A DNA stretch of 21,051 nucleotides. Origin: a virus. The stretch lies in the IMG/VR virus record IMGVR_UViG_3300042477_000134, positions 1 to 21,051 of that record. The stretch is one strand, 5' to 3'. Positions 15,859 to 21,051 of this stretch are shown here, piece after piece. Position 1 is the first letter of the stretch, and each line of letters begins with the position of its first letter. Below the pieces are notes generated by a model. That model had not been told where the DNA came from. It saw only the letters and a program-made list of their open reading frames with translations, and did no database searches. A program made the position numbers and the translations under genes.

Positions 15859-17193
15859 ATGGCCCCACGTAAGATGCCTGTACGCAGGCAACAAACACGT
15901 GAAATCAGCAAAGTCCTTAGTGAAGGCACATATACTACAACTGATCCGCAAGGTCAGATTAATGTTATGCGCCAATACCAAGCAGCTAATTTAATTCCTA
16001 AACAGTTTGAGGCGCCTAATCAAGTATCTGATGCTGTTTCAGCAGAGATGAAGTCCGGTTTAACTAAAGAGCAAGCCCTAAACAAGTTAAACATAACTTT
16101 ACCGCGATCTTTCTTTGATAATAAAGGAAAGCTTATCGGAAGAAAATTTAGGGACGCTCAAAGCCCAGCACTTATCGAAGCTTGGAATAAAGCTACTGGT
16201 GGACTTCCTGCTGAAGCTTTAGGTAAACTTGAAGGGGCTGAGTGGAGCAATCAGCAAAAAGTTTTACAAGAAGTTGGCCGTAGACTTGGAATGAAGCTTG
16301 ATCTTGGTCACTTTGAAACATCAGCTTCAGGTGCCCCTGGAAATATAGCAGCCGCAGGTGGCGAGTACAATTTAGCCAATCAAGCCGCCGGTCGTAGTTT
16401 AGAAAATCCATTTAGACCACAAACGCAGGCAGAAGTTGCCGACATTGGCATGGCGACTAATAAAGTGCAGGGTTTAAGTGAAGCATTTTTACTTACCGAG
16501 GATCTTCCAACAAGAGGAGGGTTAACTGGAAGCCCTCTTAATCCTTATATTTCTGTTTTACTTGGAACAACTTTAAGCGGGCAAAAGTCGCGTCTGCTGC
16601 CTCAAGAAAATTTAGAAATGCTTAATTATACTTTTGATCAGCTGGAAAAACAAGGGGCCAATCCAGTTGCTATGTATGATTACATACGCGAACGCGCTGG
16701 CGAAGGCATTGACATCAATGAAATGGCTAGGGCTGGTCGAGAGCAATATGATATTTCTAAATTTGCTCCAAAGGTAGAAGCGCCTAATGCTGGTACAGTA
16801 AAAATTTTACAAACTGCACCTCCAAAAGGGCCTACGGTTACTACAAAAGGTGTGCCTAAGGGGCTTACAGCAGAGCCACAAGTTGTATTAACTAGAAGCC
16901 AAACACTTGGGCAAATGGCAGCTAAAATTGCAAATAGAGAACCAGTAGCTCCTATACGGGCTGAGGTTGTTGTCCCGACAACATCAGCTGCTAAGCCTGT
17001 AGTCAAATCTACAACTAAAGCTAAACCTAAGCCAAAAGTTCGCACCGCTCCAGCTGTTGTAACTCAGAAAACTAGGACTAAACCAGAAAGTGCTAGTATG
17101 CAGATTAGGGCAATGCAACGATCAGCACCTGATGTTATTAACATTCAACCTGGAATGAGTCTTCCCTCTAGTTCACTGATTCAAGGTATTTAA
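15859..17193 (+). CDS. Unknown 444-aa protein with a GH...N...N motif, candidate nuclease or virion protein
   Basis: The family is not recognised with confidence. Residues 1-120 are helical and basic. Residues 130-180 contain KLDLGHFETSASGAPGNI and GGEYNLANQAAG, giving a Gly150-His151, Asn162, Asn171/Asn174 spacing. It recalls the GH...N...N core of beta-beta-alpha-metal nuclease-like domains seen in other phage proteins. I cannot see a complete HNH set, so this is tentative. From about residue 300 the protein is Pro/Lys/Thr/Val-rich and likely disordered (KPVVKSTTKAKPKPKVRTAP). GGGAG at 15848-15852 sits six bases before the ATG. TTA and AAA codons appear more often than in the structural genes, hinting at separate origin. 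TAATG joins it to the next gene. Confidence 0.75.
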   Translation: MAPRKMPVRRQQTREISKVLSEGTYTTTDPQGQINVMRQYQAANLIPKQFEAPNQVSDAVSAEMKSGLTKEQALNKLNITLPRSFFDNKGKLIGRKFRDAQSPALIEAWNKATGGLPAEALGKLEGAEWSNQQKVLQEVGRRLGMKLDLGHFETSASGAPGNIAAAGGEYNLANQAAGRSLENPFRPQTQAEVADIGMATNKVQGLSEAFLLTEDLPTRGGLTGSPLNPYISVLLGTTLSGQKSRLLPQENLEMLNYTFDQLEKQGANPVAMYDYIRERAGEGIDINEMARAGREQYDISKFAPKVEAPNAGTVKILQTAPPKGPTVTTKGVPKGLTAEPQVVLTRSQTLGQMAAKIANREPVAPIRAEVVVPTTSAAKPVVKSTTKAKPKPKVRTAPAVVTQKTRTKPESASMQIRAMQRSAPDVINIQPGMSLPSSSLIQGI

Positions 17194-17501
17194 TGGACAG
17201 AAAGAAAGCACCCAATAAACCACCAGATAAAAACTTTATCAAACAAGCATTAGATAACCTAAAGATCGGGTATGTTGATGGCAAGAACCCTATTGGTCGT
17301 GCAATGACTGGTCATGGATTTATGCCAGCTAAAAACGCTGCTCTTAACTTTGGGGCATTAATGAATATGCCGTATGATCCTGAGATGCGTATTCGCCCTA
17401 AAGATCCACAACAACAACTGCGAGCTAATAACGCACGTATCGGTCAGATCGAACGAATCCATAATGTCTACATCAAACCGCGAGTAAAGCTTGCTGATTG
17501 A
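17193..17501 (+). CDS. Hypothetical basic protein at the operon end
   Basis: This 102-aa basic protein is of unknown function. It contains NFIKQALDNLKIGYVDGKNP, IGRAMTGHGFMPAKNAALNF and RANNARIGQIERIHNVYIKP. It has no membrane span, signal peptide or recognised domain. The start overlaps the stop of the 444-aa gene (TAATG at 17191-17195), so the two are probably translated together and may act together. A strong intrinsic terminator follows its stop after nine bases, marking the end of this transcription unit. The start could not be much later without losing the apparently structured N-terminal half. Confidence 0.72.
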   Translation: MDRKKAPNKPPDKNFIKQALDNLKIGYVDGKNPIGRAMTGHGFMPAKNAALNFGALMNMPYDPEMRIRPKDPQQQLRANNARIGQIERIHNVYIKPRVKLAD

Positions 17502-17510
17502 CGCCTGTAT

Positions 17511-17539
17511 GCCCCTACAACGCCCTTGTGGGGGCTTTT
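17511..17539 (+). terminator. Intrinsic terminator
   Basis: A ten-base stem (17511-17520 with 17526-17535; one G-T wobble) has a five-base loop CGCCC and a G+C-rich foot (GCCCC/GGGGC), followed by TTTT (17536-17539). It lies in the gap between the 102-aa gene and the sulfotransferase-like gene, where an end of transcription makes sense. Confidence 0.8.
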
Positions 17540-17557
17540 CCATACATTCTACCACCA

Positions 17558-18058
17558 ATGCCCCAAATACTTGTTACAGGCCCTCAGAGAAGCGGTACAA
17601 CGATTGCTGCTCGTATCATAGCTCATGACTTAGATATTGAGTACATCGATGAGTCTGATGTTCAGTTTAACAACATACCAGAACATTGTGTTATCCAAGC
17701 ACCTTTTGCTTTGAAGTGTTTGGTTGAGTTATCTTTTATTCAACCTAACCTTAATTTTGCATTTATGGTTAGAGATCCACAAGATATAAAGAAAAGCATG
17801 GAACGTATTAAGTGGTATAAGGACGTAATCAATGATCCATTGTTTTACGACAAATACTTAGCTCATTGCCAACATCTTTGGCTATCTTGTAAAGTATTGA
17901 TTTCAGAAGAACGGTTAACAGAGTTAAGTTACAATTCTTTGAGGGATCACCCTTTGTTTATTAAAGATCGTTCTGATTTTACTGTAAGGCAGTGGCAATT
18001 AGATAATCCTATAGGACCTAAAACTTGGAGACATGACAGACACCTTAACCGCCCTTAA
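17558..18058 (+). CDS. Short sulfotransferase-like P-loop protein
   Basis: In this 166-aa protein, residues 8-15 (GPQRSGTT) match the 5'-phosphosulfate-binding loop of sulfotransferases, which is a P-loop in which Thr replaces the usual Lys. Residues 70-80 (MVRDPQDIKKS, Arg72 and Ser80) match the second PAPS-binding motif of that fold. At 166 aa it is much shorter than typical sulfotransferases, so it could be a minimal version or a related nucleotide-binding protein. I chose ATG 17558, just before ILVTGPQRSGTT; an upstream in-frame ATG at 17498 would run through the terminator stem. The 3' end overlaps the large terminase gene by 26 bases. Codons are A+T-rich, as in the neighbouring accessory genes. 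It could modify a virion or surface component, but no substrate is evident. Confidence 0.72.
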   Translation: MPQILVTGPQRSGTTIAARIIAHDLDIEYIDESDVQFNNIPEHCVIQAPFALKCLVELSFIQPNLNFAFMVRDPQDIKKSMERIKWYKDVINDPLFYDKYLAHCQHLWLSCKVLISEERLTELSYNSLRDHPLFIKDRSDFTVRQWQLDNPIGPKTWRHDRHLNRP

Positions 18059-19778
18059 AGATGATTTTAAGTTATTCCTACAAGCACTGTGGGGACAACT
18101 AGATCTACCATCTCCAACTCGTGCTCAATACGCCATTGCTGATTACCTACAGCATGGACCCAAACGACTACAGATCCAAGCTTTCCGAGGAGTCGGTAAA
18201 TCGTGGATTACTGGAGCGTTTGTGTTATGGACACTCTTTAATGACCCTGAGAAGAAGATCATGATCATCTCAGCTTCTAAGGAGCGTGCTGATAACATGT
18301 CGATCTTCCTACAGAAGCTAATCATTGAGACACCGTGGTTAGTACACCTTAGACCTAAGAGTGATGATAGTCGTTGGAGTCGTATTAGCTTTGATGTTAA
18401 CTGTAGTCCTCACCAAGCACCCTCAGTGAAGTCGGTGGGTATTACAGGTCAGTTAACTGGTAGTCGTGCTGATCTCATGATTCTAGATGACATTGAAGTT
18501 CCTGGTAACTCAATGACTGAAATGATGCGAGAGAAGCTATTGCAACTGTGCACTGAGGCTGAGTCTATTCTTACGCCAAAGAAAGATAGTCGTATCATGT
18601 ACCTTGGTACACCACAGACTACTTTCACCATTTACCGTAAGTTAGCTGAGCGTAACTACCGTCCATTTGTTTGGCCAGCACGTTACCCACGTAAAGACAA
18701 ACTATCTCAATACGAAAACCTATTGTCTCCACAAATTGTGGAAGACATAGAGATGGGTATTGAGGAATGGACGCCAACAGATCCTGATCGGTTTACTAGC
18801 GATGATTTGCTAGAACGTGAAGCTGCTATGGGTCGTAGCAACTTCATGCTTCAGTTCCAACTAGACACAACACTGAGTGATGCAGAAAAGTTCCCACTTA
18901 AATTCTCCGATCTTATCATTACCTCTGTTAACCCGACTCAAGCGCCGGATTCTGTTGTGTGGTGCAGTGACCCTCGTAATTGTCTCAAGGATCTGCCTAC
19001 GGTTGGCCTACCGGGTGATTATTTTTACTCCCCGATGCAACTCCAAGGCGATTGGGGACCATACACAGAAACAATCTGCTCTGTAGACCCCTCAGGTAGG
19101 GGTACTGATGAAACAGCAGCTACTTATATCTCTCAAAAGAATGGATTTCTCTACGTTCACGAGGTACGAGCGTATCGCGACGGTTATAGCGATAACACAC
19201 TTCTTGACATCCTTCGTGGGTGTAAGCGTTATAACGTTACCAAACTTGTGGTCGAAACAAACTTCGGTGATGGACTCGTCGCAGAACTTTTTAAAAAACA
19301 CCTGCAGCAAACCAAACAATTAATTGACGTAGAAGAAGTACGAGCTAACGTCCGTAAAGAAGACCGCATTATTGACACACTTGAACCAGTAATGAATCAA
19401 CACCGGTTGATTGTGGATCGAAGCGTTGTGGAGTGGGACTACGCCTCTAATAAAGACGCTCCACCTGAAGACCGTCTCCTCTACATGCTCTTCTACCAGA
19501 TGAGTAGGATGTGTCGTGAAAAAGGTGCAGTTAAACATGACGACAGATTAGACTCGTTAGCTCAAGGTGTTAAATACTTTACAGATGCTATGTCTATCTC
19601 AGCTTATGAAGCCGTTAAGCTCCGTAAGCAAGAGGACTGGAAAGATCAACTAGAGACATTCTTAGACGATCCACAAGCTGCTACAAACCACTTAGTGTTG
19701 GGGTTTAACATAGACCAAAGGAGACAAGCTAGAGGTAAATCTAGGGGCTCTAAAGTACCTACTTGGGTAGATGTGTGA
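18033..19778 (+). CDS. Terminase large subunit, gp19-like (DNA maturase B)
   Basis: This 581-aa protein (T7 gp19 is 586) is the ATP-driven packaging motor and nuclease. The ATPase domain has a terminase-type Walker A with arginine (AFRGVGKS, 50-57), Walker B DLMILDDIE (147-155) and the coupling motif LGTPQT (191-196). The RNase H-like nuclease domain has the expected acidic residues: Asp352 in SVDPSGRGTDET, Glu408 in VVETNFGDG, and Asp503/Asp504/Asp507 in HDDRLDSLAQ. All key residues are present and there is no sign of truncation. The start at ATG 18033 has GGAG close upstream and overlaps the sulfotransferase-like gene. In T7-like phages it lies near the end of the late region, as here. A short hairpin overlaps its stop codon. 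Confidence 0.97.
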   Translation: MTDTLTALKDDFKLFLQALWGQLDLPSPTRAQYAIADYLQHGPKRLQIQAFRGVGKSWITGAFVLWTLFNDPEKKIMIISASKERADNMSIFLQKLIIETPWLVHLRPKSDDSRWSRISFDVNCSPHQAPSVKSVGITGQLTGSRADLMILDDIEVPGNSMTEMMREKLLQLCTEAESILTPKKDSRIMYLGTPQTTFTIYRKLAERNYRPFVWPARYPRKDKLSQYENLLSPQIVEDIEMGIEEWTPTDPDRFTSDDLLEREAAMGRSNFMLQFQLDTTLSDAEKFPLKFSDLIITSVNPTQAPDSVVWCSDPRNCLKDLPTVGLPGDYFYSPMQLQGDWGPYTETICSVDPSGRGTDETAATYISQKNGFLYVHEVRAYRDGYSDNTLLDILRGCKRYNVTKLVVETNFGDGLVAELFKKHLQQTKQLIDVEEVRANVRKEDRIIDTLEPVMNQHRLIVDRSVVEWDYASNKDAPPEDRLLYMLFYQMSRMCREKGAVKHDDRLDSLAQGVKYFTDAMSISAYEAVKLRKQEDWKDQLETFLDDPQAATNHLVLGFNIDQRRQARGKSRGSKVPTWVDV

Positions 19779-19800
19779 CAGTTTAATAGTGTCACATTTT
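19774..19800 (+). terminator. Weak terminator-like hairpin over the terL stop codon
   Basis: TGTGACA (19774-19780) and TGTCACA (19790-19796) form a perfect seven-base stem with a nine-base A/T-rich loop, followed by TTTT (19797-19800). The stop codon (19776-19778) lies in the left arm. The stem is short and A+T-rich, so termination may be partial. Confidence 0.5.
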
Positions 19801-19864
19801 AAGAAATATTAAATTCCTTGTAACCCATTCTGCTGCAATGGATTTGGCCAACCACCCATGTTAA

Positions 19865-19950
19865 GGGGGGAGTGGAAGGGTGGATCCACCTCCCCTAGCG
19901 GGGAGAGACTCCAAGACAAACAAGTTGTCTTGATCATCTCTCCCTTTATT
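19865..19950 (+). promoter_or_regulatory. Attenuator-like set of alternative hairpins
   Basis: Four segments can pair in two exclusive ways. A (19865-19872, GGGGGGAG) can pair with B (19890-19895, CTCCCC), extended by TGG/CCA around one bulged C. B can instead pair with C (19900-19905, GGGGAG) over a TAGC loop. C extended (19901-19908) can pair with D (19937-19944) for eight bases around an inner eight-base hairpin (19912-19919 with 19925-19932), followed by TTTATT. The C:D form resembles an intrinsic terminator. The B:C form would block it. A palindrome, GGTGGATCCACC, lies at 19879-19890. No convincing leader peptide is seen; an ATG at 19858 opens a 61-codon frame with unconvincing sequence. 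Confidence 0.5.
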
Positions 19951-19972
19951 AATGTCCCTGGGAAAGGACATT
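19951..19972 (+). other. Hairpin in the post-terminase gap
   Basis: AATGTCC (19951-19957) and GGACATT (19966-19972) form a perfect seven-base stem with an eight-base loop. It follows the attenuator-like structure directly and has no T-tract, so it is not itself a terminator. It may be part of a structured leader or small RNA. The stretch 19973-20032 shows nothing I can name. Confidence 0.5.
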
Positions 19973-20032
19973 CTGTAAGAACCACCAAATCCAAAAGACA
20001 CAAACTTCCTCTAACTTGTTCTATTACTAAGT

Positions 20033-20085
20033 TAATACTGTGAGTACTGTGAGAGGAGCGAAGCTCTCACTACTGTCTCTACTGT
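20033..20085 (+). promoter_or_regulatory. TACTGT repeat cluster with central hairpin
   Basis: Four copies of TACTGT start at 20036, 20045, 20071 and 20080, in two pairs nine bases apart. The first pair is a perfect nine-base tandem repeat (TACTGTGAG twice). Between the pairs GTGAGAG (20049-20055) pairs with CTCTCAC (20064-20070). The cluster begins with TAATACTGTGA, shared with 13144-13154. It lies 32 bases before the 59-aa gene and could be a promoter/operator or 5' leader for the thyX unit. Bases 20086-20116 show no further element. Confidence 0.42.
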
Positions 20086-20116
20086 TATTAACTCTCCTAC
20101 TAACCTCCGTTAACGT

Positions 20117-20296
20117 ATGAGTAGAACTTATCGTAAGACACCTACCCATGTCTTTAGACACGTACAGACTTATAATGAATTAAAACAAGTAGAGTTTGAT
20201 GATGATGGTTATACGGTATCTACTCGGCATCGTTATATACCTACATCATATGATGATATCCGTTCATCTTCCCATCAACAACTAGATCATAAATGA
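20117..20296 (+). CDS. Small 59-aa protein upstream of thyX
   Basis: This is a short open frame from ATG 20117 to TGA 20294-20296: MSRTYRKTPTHVFRHVQTYN, then ELKQVEFDDDGYTVSTRHRY and IPTSYDDIRSSSHQQLDHK. It begins basic and aromatic, has an acidic centre and a His/Ser-rich end. I recall short cyanophage proteins that start with SRTxRKTPTH and carry a PTxYDDI segment, all of unknown function, and this supports the frame. Its stop overlaps the thyX start (ATGA at 20293-20296), the same coupling style as the rest of the genome. TAACCTCCGTTAACGT just upstream gives no clear ribosome site on this strand. Confidence 0.72.
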   Translation: MSRTYRKTPTHVFRHVQTYNELKQVEFDDDGYTVSTRHRYIPTSYDDIRSSSHQQLDHK

Positions 20297-20928
20297 CTAC
20301 CCACCAAGTCAACCTTATTCACATCACTCCTGACGCTGAACAACTTATTGCCTATATGGCACGTGTTAGTAACCCAGCTAATCAAAACAACACTGAGACC
20401 AGTGCTAAACTAATTAAATATCTTATTGACCATAAACATTGGTCACCTTTTGAGATGGTTAACATGTGTGTAGAGATAGAAACAACTAGAAGTGTAGCAG
20501 CACAGATCCTTAGACATAGGTCTTTTAGCTTTCAAGAATTTAGTCAACGGTATGCAGAAGTGACTCTCCGTCCTGAGCTTCCTGAGTTCCGTAGCCAAGA
20601 CCTTAAGAACCGACAGAACAGTGTTGATGACCTTTCTCAAGAGGTTCTCCTAGAGGCTGATCAGCTTGCTGCTGAAGCACTAGTAACTAGCTACAAAGCC
20701 TATGAACGGCTACTGGAGCTTGGTGTCGCCAAGGAATGTGCGAGAGAGGTGTTGCCACTTGCTACACCGACAAGGCTATACATGAATGGAACGATTAGGT
20801 CTTGGATTCATTACTGTCAGCTTAGGTGCGGTAACGGGACACAGAAGGAACACCAGATCATCGCTAGAGAGGTCTGGAAGCTCCTACAAGAGCACTTACC
20901 GAGTGTGTGCGTGTCTCTGGAGGTTTGA
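20293..20928 (+). CDS. thyX: Flavin-dependent thymidylate synthase ThyX
   Basis: This 211-aa protein makes dTMP from dUMP with methylenetetrahydrofolate, FAD and NADPH. The ThyX signature RHRxxSxxxxSxRY is present at residues 74-87 (RHRSFSFQEFSQRY). Also present are the N-terminal MARVSNP, the HKHWSPFEMVNMCVEIE segment that shapes the flavin site, and the C-terminal part LPLATPTRLYMNGTIRSWIHY with CQLRCGNGTQKEHQIIAREV. Length is normal for the family (about 200-250 aa). ThyX genes are common in cyanophages, where they help supply thymidine for phage DNA. Here it sits outside the structural module, after a regulatory gap, coupled to a 59-aa gene and closed by its own terminator, so it probably belongs to a separate transcription unit. 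Confidence 0.96.
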   Translation: MTTHQVNLIHITPDAEQLIAYMARVSNPANQNNTETSAKLIKYLIDHKHWSPFEMVNMCVEIETTRSVAAQILRHRSFSFQEFSQRYAEVTLRPELPEFRSQDLKNRQNSVDDLSQEVLLEADQLAAEALVTSYKAYERLLELGVAKECAREVLPLATPTRLYMNGTIRSWIHYCQLRCGNGTQKEHQIIAREVWKLLQEHLPSVCVSLEV

Positions 20929-20932
20929 CCGG

Positions 20933-20987
20933 TTAAAGGGGCCTTAGGGGGGGCTTACAGGGCTACCCCCCCCCCCCTTTAATTTTT
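20933..20987 (+). terminator. Strong terminator with G- and C-tract stem after thyX
   Basis: TTAAAGGGG (20933-20941) pairs with CCCCTTTAA (20974-20982). Inside it, a run of seven G (20947-20953) can pair with part of a run of twelve C (20966-20977). TTTTT follows at 20983-20987. The long C-run is prone to slippage and sequencing-length error. Its position five bases after the thyX stop fits an operon end. Confidence 0.72.
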
Positions 20988-21051
20988 GGCATAAATTTCT
21001 GAAGCCTTATATCGACATGGGCGGTGGCATTTACCCCCATGGCCCCTTATA
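20988..21051. other. Window end without an assignable gene
   Basis: The last 64 bases contain a six-base hairpin (CATGGG 21016-21021 with CCCATG 21036-21041). A frame from ATG 21017 (MGGGIYPHGPL) is open to the window end. It is too short to judge whether a gene starts here. CCTTATA occurs twice (21005-21011 and 21045-21051). Confidence 0.3.

Noticed and set aside
19858-20043. 61-codon plus-strand frame and a 64-codon minus-strand frame across the post-terminase gap
   Set aside because: Both run straight through the strongest hairpins, have no ribosome site and give low-complexity, unlikely proteins; structure rather than coding explains the region.
19779-20116. Possible tRNA gene or phage attachment site in the largest gap
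   Set aside because: No cloverleaf or recognisable tRNA 3' end could be found, and no integrase gene is in the window.
1-21051. Apparent excess of CTAGG on the plus strand
   Set aside because: A rough count (under 20) is about what chance gives for a five-base word in 21 kb; many are simply Ala- or Ser-Arg codon pairs.
1-21051. CRISPR array or anti-defence system
   Set aside because: No regularly spaced repeat-spacer pattern exists; the repeats seen are within genes or are the short TACTGT cluster.

Overview
The window reads as part of a T7-like cyanophage genome (a cyanopodovirus of the Autographiviridae type). On the plus strand it runs in the T7 late order: gp14-like, gp15-like and gp16-like ejection proteins, a gp17-like tail fibre, host-recognition and lysis genes, the small terminase (gp18) and the large terminase (gp19). 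A ThyX thymidylate synthase lies beyond. The tail-fibre N-terminus, the terminase motifs and several small proteins match what I recall of marine or freshwater Synechococcus/Prochlorococcus phages. The host assignment is inference, because no host gene is present. All convincing genes are on the plus strand. They are tightly packed, with many ATGA or TAATG stop/start overlaps and mostly weak Shine-Dalgarno sequences.

Layout. 1-8031 holds the internal virion (ejection) module: the 3' end of a gp14-like gene, a 999-aa protein with a glucosaminidase domain and an M23-like C-terminus, and a 1426-aa gp16-like protein. 8038-13115 is the adsorption region: a T7-type tail fibre, a small PEPEP protein, a one-span membrane protein with an intrinsic terminator inside its coding sequence, a small probable virion protein, a 773-aa protein with three tandem jelly-roll-like domains, and another small protein. 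13151-13558 is a free-standing endonuclease VII-like HNH gene. It sits against a two-domain endolysin (C39-like peptidase plus glucosaminidase, 13545-14513) and a small membrane/coiled-coil protein. 14732-14983 is the small terminase. 14964-18058 is about 3 kb of accessory genes that separates it from the large terminase: a small basic protein, an HNH nuclease, three genes of unknown function (one with a GH...N...N pattern), a terminator and a short sulfotransferase-like P-loop protein. 18033-19778 is the large terminase. 19779-20116 is a gene-free regulatory region of about 340 bp, rich in hairpins, including a mutually exclusive set that resembles an attenuator. 20117-20928 encodes a 59-aa protein and ThyX, followed by a strong G/C-tract terminator and about 60 bp with no assignable gene.

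How the parts work together. The gp14-16 proteins would form the internal core that is ejected into the cell wall and membrane to carry DNA into the host. Peptidoglycan cleavage is apparently provided by the second protein of the set. The fibre and jelly-roll proteins would bind the host surface. The endolysin and one or two small membrane proteins would carry out lysis. TerS and TerL package DNA, and ThyX would supply dTMP for replication. Function calls rest on motifs and gene order read by eye. No database search was run.
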